Assembly (NCBI RefSeq): GCF_016807805.1
Contig: NZ_CP063362.1
Coordinates: forward strand, 2,283,001 to 2,347,000
Length of the DNA stretch: 64,000 nucleotides
Direction of reading: 5' to 3'
Origin: Xanthobacter dioxanivorans
GTDB lineage: Bacteria; Pseudomonadota; Alphaproteobacteria; Rhizobiales; Xanthobacteraceae
The position numbers were made by a program, and so were the translations under genes. The notes beneath the pieces were generated by a model, which had not been told where the DNA came from, did not search any database, and saw only the letters and a program-made list of their open reading frames with translations. Below are positions 44,801 through 56,774 of the stretch, one piece after another (position 1 is the first letter of the stretch; each line of letters opens with the position of its first letter).

Positions 44801-47800
44801 GCGCGCAGGACTCCCCCGGCGGCGCCACTCCCGAGGCCGAGGCTCCGGCCACGGGCTTCAACCTCTCGCGCTGGGCCATCACCCACCGCACCCTCACCCT
44901 GTTCGCCATCCTCCTGCTCGCGGCGGCGGGCGTCTTCGCCTATGTCAATCTCGGCCGGCAGGAAGACCCCTCCTTCACCATCAAGGTGATGGTGGTGCAG
45001 GCGGCCTGGCCGGGCGCCACCGCCTCGCAGATGCAGGAGCAGGTGGCCGATCCCATCGAGAAGAAGCTCCAGTCGATGCCGCATCTCGACCGGATCGAGA
45101 GCTACTCGCGCCCCGGCGTGTCCTTCGTGCAGGTGATCCTCGCCGATTCCACCCCCGCCCGCGAGGTGAAGGACCTCTGGTACCAGGTGCGCAAGAAGGT
45201 CTCCGACATGCGCGGCGACCTGCCGGCGGGGGTCGTCGGGCCCGGCTTCGACGACGAATATGGCGACGTCTATTCCGCCCTCTACATGCTGAGCGGGGAG
45301 GGGGCCTCCCCGGCCGAGCTGAAGCGGCAGGCGGAGATCATCCGCCAGCGCCTCCTGCGCGTGCCGAACGTGGAGAAGGTGGACCTCATCGGCGAGCGGC
45401 CCGAGCGCATCTATATCGAGTTCTCCCACGCGCGGCTCGCCACCCTCGGCATCACCCCGGCGCAGATCTTCGACAGCGTCGCCCGGCAGAATGCGGTGGT
45501 GGCCGGCGGCGCGGTGGATACGCGGGCGGACCGCATCAACCTGCGCCTCACCGGCGCCTTCACCGGCGCCGAGGCCATCGCCGAGGTGCCGGTGGCGGTC
45601 GGCGGCTCCCTGGTCCGGCTCGGCGACATCGCCACGGTGAAGCGGGGCTACGAGGACCCGCCCGCCTTCCTGGTGCGCCAGCACGGCCATCCCGCCCTCG
45701 GCATCGGCGTCGCCATGGCCCAGGGCGCCAACATCCTCACCCTCGGCAAGGACCTGAAGGCGGCCATGGGCGAGGCCGTCGGCGAGCTGCCGATGGGCAT
45801 CGACGTGGCGCAGGTGGCCGACCAGCCCCACATCGTCGGCGAATCGGTGGGCGAGTTCCTCAAGACCTTCGCCGAGGCCCTCGTCATCGTGCTGGTGGTG
45901 AGCTTCCTGTCGCTGGGGTTCCGCACCGGCATCGTGGTGGCGCTCTCCGTGCCGCTGGTGCTCGCCATCGTCTTCGTGGTGATGTTCGCGTCCGGCATGG
46001 ACCTCCACCGCATCACCCTCGGCGCGCTCATCATCGCCCTCGGCCTGCTGGTGGACGACGCCATCATCGCCATCGAGATGATGGTGGTGAAGATGGAGGA
46101 GGGCTGGGACCGCATGCGCGCGGCCACCTTCGCCTGGACCTCCACCGCCTTCCCCATGCTCACCGGCACCCTGGTGACGGCGGCCGGCTTCCTGCCGGTG
46201 GGCTTCGCCAAGTCGTCGTCCGGCGAATATGCCGGCGGCATTTTCTGGGTGGTGGGCATCGCCCTGATCGCATCGTGGTTCGTGGCGGTGATCTTCACGC
46301 CCTATCTCGGCACGGTGCTGCTGCCCGACATGAAGAAGGCCGGGCACCACGAGATGCACGACGGCCGGCTCTATCGCATCCTGCGCCGGGTGCTGGAGGC
46401 GTGCCTGCGCCACCGCTTCATGGTGATCGGGGCGACGCTGGCCTTGTTCGCCGGCGCTGTGGTCGCCTTCGGCTTCGTGCAGCAGCAGTTCTTTCCCACC
46501 TCCACCCGGCCCGAGCTGTTCCTGGAAATGCGCCTGCCCGAGGGCACGTCCATCACCGTCACCGAGGCCACGGCGAAGAAGGCGGAGGCGCTCATCGGCG
46601 ACGATGCCGACGTGGCGACGGCGACCACCTATGTGGGCCGCGGCGCGCCGCGCTTCTGGCTCGGCCTCAATCCGGTGCTGCCCAACCCCAATTTCGCGCA
46701 GATCGTGATCGTGGCGAAGGACATCGAGGGCCGCGAGCGGCTCAAGGCGCGCCTCGACGCCGCGGTGGCGCAGGGTGTTTTGTCCGAGGCGCGGGTGCGC
46801 GTGGACCGCTTCGTCTTCGGCCCGCCGGTGGGCTTCCCGGTGCAGTTCCGCGTGGTGGGGGCCGATCCCCTGATGGTGCGCGACATCGCCGAGAAGGTGC
46901 GCGTGGTGATGGCCGCCGACAAGGACACCATCGATCCGCACCTGAACTGGGGCGAGCAGGTGAAGTCCATCACGCTGGCGGTGGACCAGGACCGGGCGCG
47001 GGCCATCGGCACCACGCCCCGCGACCTCGCCGAAACCCTGCAGACCCTGCTCTCCGGCTATACGGTGACGCAGCACCGCGAGGGCAACCTTCTCATCGAC
47101 GTGGTGGCCCGCGCCGTGCCCGAGGAGCGGGTGGACCTGGAGCACCTGGCGGCGCTCACCGTCACCACCCGCAACGGGGCGGCGGTGCCGCTGGGGCAGG
47201 TGGCGCGCATCGCCTACGCCCATGAGGAGCCCATCCTGTGGCGGCGCGACCGGGACCTGGTGCTCACCGTGCGGGCGGACGTGAAGGACGGCATCCAGCC
47301 GCCGGACGTCACCACCCGCCTGCTGCCGAAGCTCGACGCCCTCAAGGCCGAGCTGCCGCCGGGCTATCGCATCGAGACCGGCGGCTCCATCGAGGAGAGC
47401 GCCAAGGCCAATGCCTCGCTGGCGGCGGTGTTCCCGGTGATGATCATCGTCATGCTCACGTTGCTGATGATCCAGCTGCAGAGCTTCTCGCGGCTCGCGC
47501 TGGTGCTCGCCACGGCGCCTCTGGGGCTGATCGGGGCGGCGGCGGCGCTGCTCATCGCCGCAAAGCCGTTCGGCTTCGTGGCGCTGCTGGGGCTCATCGC
47601 GCTGGCCGGCATGATCATGCGCAACACGGTGATTCTCGTGGACCAGATCGACCACGACATCCGTGACGGGCACACCCCGCACCGGGCCATCGTGGACGCC
47701 ACCCTGCGCCGGGCGCGGCCGGTGGTGCTCACCGCGCTGGCGGCGGTGCTGGGCATGATCCCGCTGGCGGAGAGCACCTTCTGGGGCCCCATGGCCGTGA

Positions 47801-47934
47801 CCATCATGGGCGGCCTGCTGGTGGCCACCGTGCTCACGCTGCTGGTGGTGCCGGCGCTCTATGCCACCTGGTTCCGCGTGAAGGTGACGCAGGACCACGA
47901 CTTGCCGGCCGGCGCGGCGCAGCCGGCGGAATAA
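44797..47934 (+). CDS. RND-family efflux transporter permease
   Basis: 1045 residues from the ATG at 44,797; a much longer in-frame reading overlaps the adaptor and is not coding. Twelve membrane segments are expected. The first is HRTLTLFAILLLAAAGVFAY, followed by PSFTIKVMVVQAAWPGATAS, and TM4 carries LGALIIALGLLVDDAIIAIE with the paired acidic residues of the proton relay. The absence of a second conserved Asp in the HAE1 sense and LGRQEDPSF place it in the broad AcrB/MexB-like HAE1 group of uncertain substrate. It is followed by a terminator at 48,054-48,080. Confidence 0.95.
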   Translation: MSAQDSPGGATPEAEAPATGFNLSRWAITHRTLTLFAILLLAAAGVFAYVNLGRQEDPSFTIKVMVVQAAWPGATASQMQEQVADPIEKKLQSMPHLDRIESYSRPGVSFVQVILADSTPAREVKDLWYQVRKKVSDMRGDLPAGVVGPGFDDEYGDVYSALYMLSGEGASPAELKRQAEIIRQRLLRVPNVEKVDLIGERPERIYIEFSHARLATLGITPAQIFDSVARQNAVVAGGAVDTRADRINLRLTGAFTGAEAIAEVPVAVGGSLVRLGDIATVKRGYEDPPAFLVRQHGHPALGIGVAMAQGANILTLGKDLKAAMGEAVGELPMGIDVAQVADQPHIVGESVGEFLKTFAEALVIVLVVSFLSLGFRTGIVVALSVPLVLAIVFVVMFASGMDLHRITLGALIIALGLLVDDAIIAIEMMVVKMEEGWDRMRAATFAWTSTAFPMLTGTLVTAAGFLPVGFAKSSSGEYAGGIFWVVGIALIASWFVAVIFTPYLGTVLLPDMKKAGHHEMHDGRLYRILRRVLEACLRHRFMVIGATLALFAGAVVAFGFVQQQFFPTSTRPELFLEMRLPEGTSITVTEATAKKAEALIGDDADVATATTYVGRGAPRFWLGLNPVLPNPNFAQIVIVAKDIEGRERLKARLDAAVAQGVLSEARVRVDRFVFGPPVGFPVQFRVVGADPLMVRDIAEKVRVVMAADKDTIDPHLNWGEQVKSITLAVDQDRARAIGTTPRDLAETLQTLLSGYTVTQHREGNLLIDVVARAVPEERVDLEHLAALTVTTRNGAAVPLGQVARIAYAHEEPILWRRDRDLVLTVRADVKDGIQPPDVTTRLLPKLDALKAELPPGYRIETGGSIEESAKANASLAAVFPVMIIVMLTLLMIQLQSFSRLALVLATAPLGLIGAAAALLIAAKPFGFVALLGLIALAGMIMRNTVILVDQIDHDIRDGHTPHRAIVDATLRRARPVVLTALAAVLGMIPLAESTFWGPMAVTIMGGLLVATVLTLLVVPALYATWFRVKVTQDHDLPAGAAQPAE

Positions 47935-48053
47935 CGCGTCGCGTCGCGACGCCCCCCGATGCCCCGGCGCCCCCCGGGGCGGCCCTTCCGCCCGTCCCTG
48001 GCCACGCCCCCGGCCGCGGCCGGGCGGGAGGGCACTTTTCGCGCGGACCCTTC

Positions 48054-48080
48054 GCCCCGCCGGCCTGCCGGCGGGGCTTT
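48054..48080. terminator. Terminator between convergent RND and HdeD genes
   Basis: GCCCCGCCGG pairs with CCGGCGGGGC around a four-base loop and is followed by TTT on the plus strand. Confidence 0.7.
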
Positions 48081-48086
48081 GGAACC

Positions 48087-48671
48087 TCAGCCCTGCTTGT
48101 CGCGCAGGGTGAGGCCGAAGAGCAGCGTGCCGACGCCGTTGACGACCAGGTCCACGCCGAGGAACAGGCCGAGGATGTAGACCGAGTTCACCGGCCAGCG
48201 GGCGATGATGATGAGGCCGAGCAGCAGCGTCACGATGCCCGACACCACGATCCATCCCCAGCCCTTGCCGGGGCGCGAGCCGAGGCCGGCGAAGATGCGG
48301 AAGATGCCTTCCACCGCCAGGGCCACGCCAATCATGAGCGTGAGCACGCCGGCGCCGAGCAGCGGGTTGTACATGATGAGCCCGCCAGCCACGATGTAGA
48401 GCAGGCCGGCGAGGAGCCAGTAGAAGAAGCGGCCCCAGCTCTGCACGCGGAAGGCGTGGATGACCTGCACCACGCCGGCCACGAGCACGAACGCGCCCAC
48501 ATAGATGACGGCGGCGATGTTGAAGATGAGCACGTGGGCGAGAGCCACGAAGCCGAGCAAGATAAAGGCGATGCCCAGCACCACGAACCAGCCCCAGTTG
48601 GCACGGATGGCGTGCAACTGGTCGGCGACGGCGGATGCGGGGGACGTGGGTGCGGTGGCAGGCGTGGACAT
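48087..48671 (-). CDS. HdeD-family membrane protein
   Basis: 194 residues from the ATG at 48,671 (GGAGGGG upstream). Six membrane helices in three pairs are visible, for example WFVVLGIAFILLGFVALAHV, IYVGAFVLVAGVVQVIHAF and LLYIVAGGLIMYNPLLGAGV. HdeD is an acid-resistance membrane protein in enterobacteria; the function in alphaproteobacteria is not established. It is monocistronic. Confidence 0.88.
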   Translation of the reverse strand: MSTPATAPTSPASAVADQLHAIRANWGWFVVLGIAFILLGFVALAHVLIFNIAAVIYVGAFVLVAGVVQVIHAFRVQSWGRFFYWLLAGLLYIVAGGLIMYNPLLGAGVLTLMIGVALAVEGIFRIFAGLGSRPGKGWGWIVVSGIVTLLLGLIIIARWPVNSVYILGLFLGVDLVVNGVGTLLFGLTLRDKQG

Positions 48672-48842
48672 GGGGCCCCTCCAGTCGACATGAGGACTGA
48701 GGCGCGCATCATATCGAAGACGCGGGGCACGGTAAGGGGCCGCAGTCTCCGGGGAATTGCGGATGCACGGCGCGGCCCGGCGCGGGCTGGCTCCGGCACG
48801 GGTGGAGCTTGTCCTCGCCAAACGAGAAACGCCGCGCCAAAC

Positions 48843-48880
48843 GGAAAACGCCGCCCGGCCGGGAGCGGCGGGCGGCGCTT
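48843..48880 (-). terminator. Terminator of the L,D-transpeptidase gene
   Basis: On the minus strand CGCCGCCCG pairs with CGGGCGGCG (48,849-48,877) and TTTT follows. It lies about 60 bp beyond the stop at 48,939. Confidence 0.65.
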
Positions 48881-48938
48881 CGTGTGATTCGCGGCCGGCG
48901 GGCGGGTCGCCGCCGGGCCTGATTCGGTCGGTTCCGGC

Positions 48939-50198
48939 CTAGCGCCCGGCGGAAGCGGTGGAGACCGCCGGCGCGGAGCCGGCCGCATTGGCCTGCGGGC
49001 TGTTGCTGGCCTTCGGCATGATGACCACCTTGGTGCCGACCTTGACGCGGTCGTAGAGGTCTTCCACGTCCGCATTCAGCATGCGGAAGCAGCCGGAGGA
49101 GACGAACTTGCCGATGGTCTGCGGCTCGTTGGTGCCGTGGATGCGATAGACCGTGCCGCCGAGATACATGGTGCGCGCGCCGAGCGGATTGCCGGGGCCG
49201 CCCGCCATGAAGCGCGGCAGATAGGGCTGGCGCTGGATCATTTCCGACGGCGGGCGCCAGTCGGCCCATTCCTTCTTGGCCGTGACCTTCTCGGTGCCGG
49301 CCCAGGTGAAGCCCTCGCGGCCCACGCCAATGCCGTAGCGCACGGCCTTGCCGCCGCCGAGCACGTAATACAGGTAGGTGTTGGGCGTATCGATGACGAT
49401 GGTGCCGGCCGGCTGCGTGGTCACGTAGTCCACGGTCTGGCGGCGGAAGCGCTCCGGCACCGGCTCGGTGGGATCGATATTCTCGATGCGCGGTCCGGAC
49501 GGCGCCTCGGTGGTGCCGGGCACGACGCCGGTGTTGGGCGCGTAGACGCCGGCCGGCGGCGGGCCGGCGTTGATGCTGGCATAGATGGCGTCCTGGTCCA
49601 CCGCGGCGCGGGGCGGGGCGCCATAAGCGGGGGCGTCGCCATAGGCCGCCTGGGGCGGCTGGCCATAGCCAGGCTGCTGCGGCGGCTGGCTGTAGACCGG
49701 CGGCTGCTGCTGCGCGGACTGACCATAGCCGGGCTGCGCCGGCGGCTGGCCGTAGCCCTGATTTCCATAGGCCTGGTTGCCGTAGGGCTGCACCGGCGCG
49801 GGCGGATTGCCCGGCTGCGGCGCGACGGCCTGGGGGCTGCGCCCATAGCCGGGCTGCACCGGCTGCGGATAGCCGGACTGGGCCGGTGCGCCATAGGTGG
49901 CCTGTGGGGCGGGCGCCTGGGGGTAGGTCGACTGGGGCTGGCCGCTCGGCGGCGCGAGGTCGGTGCGCTCCACCTGGTCGCGACGAACCGGGGCCGGGCG
50001 GGAATAGGGATCGGAATAGCCGGGCGGCGGCTCGCCATAGCCGCCGACGGAGCCGGGCGGAAGGGTGCCGGTCTCCTCCTCGTCCGCCCCGTTGTCGGGC
50101 AGGCTGTAATTCGTGCCGTAGGCGCCCTGGCCGAAGGCGGGCGCGGTGAGAACGGATGCCCCGAAGGCGGCGAGGAGAAGTGTGTGGCGCAGGGTCAT
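48939..50198 (-). CDS. L,D-transpeptidase (YkuD/ErfK) with long Gly/Tyr/Pro/Gln-rich linker
   Basis: 419 residues. The signal peptide is MTLRHTLLLAAFGASVLTAP with cleavage near AFG-QG. Residues about 25-225 are low-complexity, with many PGYGQ/QPGYG-like units. The YkuD domain (about 250-390) carries IHGTNEPQTIGKFVSSGCFR, the His and Cys catalytic motif. The enzyme makes 3-3 peptidoglycan cross-links or attaches proteins to peptidoglycan in the periplasm. The linker is unusually long and may span or bind the cell wall. Confidence 0.93.
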   Translation of the reverse strand: MTLRHTLLLAAFGASVLTAPAFGQGAYGTNYSLPDNGADEEETGTLPPGSVGGYGEPPPGYSDPYSRPAPVRRDQVERTDLAPPSGQPQSTYPQAPAPQATYGAPAQSGYPQPVQPGYGRSPQAVAPQPGNPPAPVQPYGNQAYGNQGYGQPPAQPGYGQSAQQQPPVYSQPPQQPGYGQPPQAAYGDAPAYGAPPRAAVDQDAIYASINAGPPPAGVYAPNTGVVPGTTEAPSGPRIENIDPTEPVPERFRRQTVDYVTTQPAGTIVIDTPNTYLYYVLGGGKAVRYGIGVGREGFTWAGTEKVTAKKEWADWRPPSEMIQRQPYLPRFMAGGPGNPLGARTMYLGGTVYRIHGTNEPQTIGKFVSSGCFRMLNADVEDLYDRVKVGTKVVIMPKASNSPQANAAGSAPAVSTASAGR

Positions 50199-50447
50199 GT
50201 CTGAGGTGTTAACCGTGAAACGTGACGAAATTGGAAACGGTGTGCGGAATATTTCGCACCCCGAAGCGGTATTTCAGTATGGTTCACCGTGCGCTGCAAG
50301 GGCGCGCGCCAAGCGACCCTGACTAGCGTGTATTCCCCTGCGCACCGGCGTGCAATGGCACTGCGCCGCGCGCCGCGCTTCGTGATCGACCCGGCCGGCC
50401 ACGCCGCGCCTCCCGCCGGAATTTAGGCTTGATGGGGGTTCCAGAAA

Positions 50448-50471
50448 GATATAAAGATATCCTTATGTCTA
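50448..50471. promoter_or_regulatory. Operator of the ArsR-methyltransferase regulator, overlapping its start codon
   Basis: A 24-bp palindrome centred on GATATC has arms AGATATAAAG and CTTATGTCT, mismatched at two paired positions. The ATG of the regulator (50,465) lies inside the right arm. TTGATG at 50,430 and TAAAGA at 50,453 could be the -35 and -10, which would put the start of transcription at or next to the ATG. Autorepression with a leaderless transcript is the simplest reading. Confidence 0.6.
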
Positions 50472-51484
50472 ATCGCCGCGCCGGTCAGCCTCTTTCCTTC
50501 TCCGCGGTCCTTGAGGGCCTCAAGGCGGCGGGCGAGGACACGCGCCTGCGGCTCGTCGCCGTGCTCGCCGAGGCGGAGCTGACGGTCTCCGACCTCACCG
50601 ACATTCTCGGCCAGTCGCAGCCGCGCATCTCCCGGCACCTCAAGCTGCTCGCCGAGGCGGGGCTGGTGGAGCGCCATCGCGAGGCGAGCTGGGTGTTCTA
50701 CCGCCGCGCCTCCGAGGGCGAGGGCGGGGGCATCGTGACGCAGCTGCTCGACCTGCTCGACCGCGACGATCCGGTGCTCGCCGGCGACCGGGCGCGCCTC
50801 GACGCGGTCCGCGCGGCGCGGGCGGCCGCGGCGCAGTCCTATTTCGCCGCCCATGCCCGGCAGTGGGACGAGATCCGCCGGCTGCACGTGCCCGAGGCGG
50901 CGGTGGAGGCGGCCATGCGCCAGGCGCTCGGCGGCGCGCCCATCCGCTCCCTGCTCGATCTCGGCACCGGTACGGGGCGGATGCTGGAGCTGTTCGCCGG
51001 CGACATCGAGCGTGGCATGGGCATCGACCTGTCGCCGGACATGCTGGGCGTGGCCCGCAACAACCTGGAGCAGGCGGGCGTGCGCAACTGCCTGCTCCGG
51101 CAGAGCGACATCTACGCGGTCCCTGCCCCCCGCGATGCGTTCGACGCGGTGATCGTCCACCAGGTGCTGCATTATCTGGACGACGGCGGCCGGGCCCTGC
51201 GGGAGGCGGCGCGGGTGCTGCGTCCCGGCGGGCGGCTGCTGGTGGTGGATTTCGCCCCCCATGCCCTCGAATTCCTGCGCGAGGCCCACGCCCACCGCCA
51301 CCTCGGCTTTCCGCGCGAGACGGTGGAGGGCTGGCTCGCCGACGCCGGCCTCGACCTCGTCTCGTTCCGCACCCTCACCCCCGCCGGCGGACCCGGGGAA
51401 GGGCTCACCGTATCGCTCTGGCTGGCGCGGGACCCGCGTGTCCTCATGGCCGGGGCCGACCTTGTCGACAGGGAGATTGCCTGA
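50465..51484 (+). CDS. ArsR-family regulator fused to a SAM-dependent methyltransferase domain
   Basis: 339 residues from the ATG at 50,465; starts at 50,429 and 50,432 are open but lie in the promoter. Residues about 15-95 are an ArsR winged helix (LTVSDLTDILGQSQPRISRH, LKLLAEAGLVERHREASWVF). Residues about 140-280 are a class I methyltransferase fold (SLLDLGTGTGRMLELFAG; LRPGGRLLVVDF). Its stop overlaps the metF start. Proteins of this architecture beside metF/metH in alphaproteobacteria are regarded as SAM/SAH-sensing regulators of methionine synthesis, and the domain here probably senses the ligand rather than methylating. Confidence 0.9.
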   Translation: MSNRRAGQPLSFSAVLEGLKAAGEDTRLRLVAVLAEAELTVSDLTDILGQSQPRISRHLKLLAEAGLVERHREASWVFYRRASEGEGGGIVTQLLDLLDRDDPVLAGDRARLDAVRAARAAAAQSYFAAHARQWDEIRRLHVPEAAVEAAMRQALGGAPIRSLLDLGTGTGRMLELFAGDIERGMGIDLSPDMLGVARNNLEQAGVRNCLLRQSDIYAVPAPRDAFDAVIVHQVLHYLDDGGRALREAARVLRPGGRLLVVDFAPHALEFLREAHAHRHLGFPRETVEGWLADAGLDLVSFRTLTPAGGPGEGLTVSLWLARDPRVLMAGADLVDREIA

Positions 51485-52413
51485 TGATCACGTCCTCGCC
51501 GACCCCGCTGCGCGCCAGCCGGGAGACGGGTCGTCCGCCGGTGTCGGTCTCCTTCGAGTTCTTCCCGCCGAAGAATGAGGAGATGGAGAAGACGCTGTGG
51601 GCGTCGGTCGGCCGGCTCGCGCCGCTGTCGCCGTCCTTCGTCTCCGTCACCTACGGCGCCGGCGGCTCGACCCGCGAGCGCACCCACGCCACCGTCGAGC
51701 GCCTCGCCCGGGAGACGGCCCTGTCGCCCGCCGCGCACCTGACCTGCGTCGCCGCGACCCGGGACGAGGTGGACGAGGTGGTGCGCGCCTACAAGGCGGC
51801 CGGCATCAACCACATCGTCGCCCTGCGGGGCGATCCGGTCACCGGCGTCGGCACCCGCTACGAGCCGCATCCGGACGGCTACGCCTTCGCCAGCGACCTG
51901 GTGGCCGGCATCAAGCGCATCGGCGATTTCGAGGTGTCGGTCTCCGCCTATCCGGAGAAGCACCCCGAAAGCGCCAGCCTCGATGCCGACATCGACGTGC
52001 TCAAGGCCAAGGTGGATGCCGGCGCCACCCGCGCGATCACCCAGTTCTTCTTCGAGAACGACGTCTATTTCCGCTACCTCGACAAGGTGCGGGCGCGCGG
52101 CATCGACATCCCCATCCTGCCGGGGATCCTGCCAGTGACCAATTTCAAGCAGGCCTCCAACTTCGCCACCCGCACCGGCGCCAGCGTGCCGGCCTGGCTG
52201 CTCAGGCGCTTCGAGGGGCTGGACGACGATCCCGAGACCCGCAAGTTGATCGCCGCCGCGGTGGCGGCCGAACAGGTGACGGACCTCGTTGATCGCGGCG
52301 TCACGGATATCCATTTCTATACCCTGAACCGCGCCGACCTCGTTTATGCCATCTGCCACCTCCTGGGCCTGCGCCCGCAGGCGGACGGGGTGCCGCAGGC
52401 GGTCGCGGTCTGA
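51484..52413 (+). CDS. metF: 5,10-methylenetetrahydrofolate reductase
   Basis: 309 residues. SVSFEFFPPKNEEMEKTLW opens the TIM barrel. VSVTYGAGGSTRERTHATV, NHIVALRGDP, YPEKHPES and AITQFFFEND are folate- and FAD-binding signatures. It makes the 5-methyl-THF used by MetH, encoded 350 bp downstream. The start overlaps the regulator's stop (TGATG), so the two are coupled. Confidence 0.96.
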   Translation: MITSSPTPLRASRETGRPPVSVSFEFFPPKNEEMEKTLWASVGRLAPLSPSFVSVTYGAGGSTRERTHATVERLARETALSPAAHLTCVAATRDEVDEVVRAYKAAGINHIVALRGDPVTGVGTRYEPHPDGYAFASDLVAGIKRIGDFEVSVSAYPEKHPESASLDADIDVLKAKVDAGATRAITQFFFENDVYFRYLDKVRARGIDIPILPGILPVTNFKQASNFATRTGASVPAWLLRRFEGLDDDPETRKLIAAAVAAEQVTDLVDRGVTDIHFYTLNRADLVYAICHLLGLRPQADGVPQAVAV

Positions 52414-52425
52414 GGAGAGACGACG

Positions 52426-52683
52426 ATGGCAGGGGAACCGCAGAGCCAGGTGCTGAGCCTGCTCCGGGAGATCCGGGCGAAGCTGGAGGGTCACGACCCG
52501 CGCTTCGATGGTGTCGACAAGAAGCGCGACAGCCTCCGGCAGGCGATCAACGGGGAGAGCGTGCTCGGTCGCTACGCCGCGGCCGAAGTCGAGGAACGCT
52601 TCGATGCCATGGAAAAGCGCCTCGCGGCGCTGGAAAAAGGCGCCGGCAAGAAGCCGCCGCCGCCGCGCAAGCCCAATCCCTGA
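52426..52683 (+). CDS. Small hypothetical protein in the met cluster
   Basis: 85 residues with GGAGAG upstream. Two amphipathic helices are separated by a loop (VLSLLREIRAKLEGHDPRFD; EERFDAMEKRLAALEKG) and end in a Lys/Pro-rich tail. It may form a coiled coil. It lies between metF and metH with short gaps and is likely co-transcribed, but I see no link to methionine synthesis. Confidence 0.7.
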   Translation: MAGEPQSQVLSLLREIRAKLEGHDPRFDGVDKKRDSLRQAINGESVLGRYAAAEVEERFDAMEKRLAALEKGAGKKPPPPRKPNP

Positions 52684-52761
52684 CCGATCGCCGCGGGCAG
52701 CGCCAGGCTGCCCGGCCCGCCCCTCCGGCCGAGGGCGCACAGCCTTTCGAGAAACCCAGCC

Positions 52762-56487
<3,726 letters not shown>

Positions 56488-56649
56488 AGCCGGGCGCCGG
56501 TTGATCGCAGCCCCGCGCCCCGGACGCATTCCGCCGCGTTCCAGTCGGCTGGGACACGAAAGCTTGGCCCACCAAAGCTTGGCCATGGTCGTTCTGGAGG
56601 CGAGAGCGGGATCCGCCCGGCCGCTCCTGCCTTTCGGTCTCCTCGCGGT

Positions 56650-56756
56650 GTCATCGCCCGGCTTGTCCGGGCGATCCACCCTTGTCGCTCACGTGCCTTG
56701 TGCCGCCATGGCGCGTGAGCGACAAGGGTGGATGCCCCGGGCGAGCCGGGGCATGA
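56650..56756. repeat. Composite of three intergenic hairpins between metH and lysS
   Basis: The central hairpin has 20-bp perfect arms (56,673-56,692 and 56,714-56,733; arm end GTCGCTCACG / CGTGAGCGAC). It is flanked by CGCCCGG-cttgt-CCGGGCG on the left and GCCCCGG-gcga-CCGGGGC on the right. It is REP/BIME-like and sits between convergent genes, so it may terminate both. Confidence 0.75.
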
Positions 56757-56774
56757 CGGGTGGCCAAGGGCCCC

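Noticed and set aside
44626..48255. Very long open frame antisense to the RND operon
   Set aside because: It is His/Arg/Gly-rich random-looking sequence opposite a well-supported transporter; long antisense frames are expected in GC-rich DNA.
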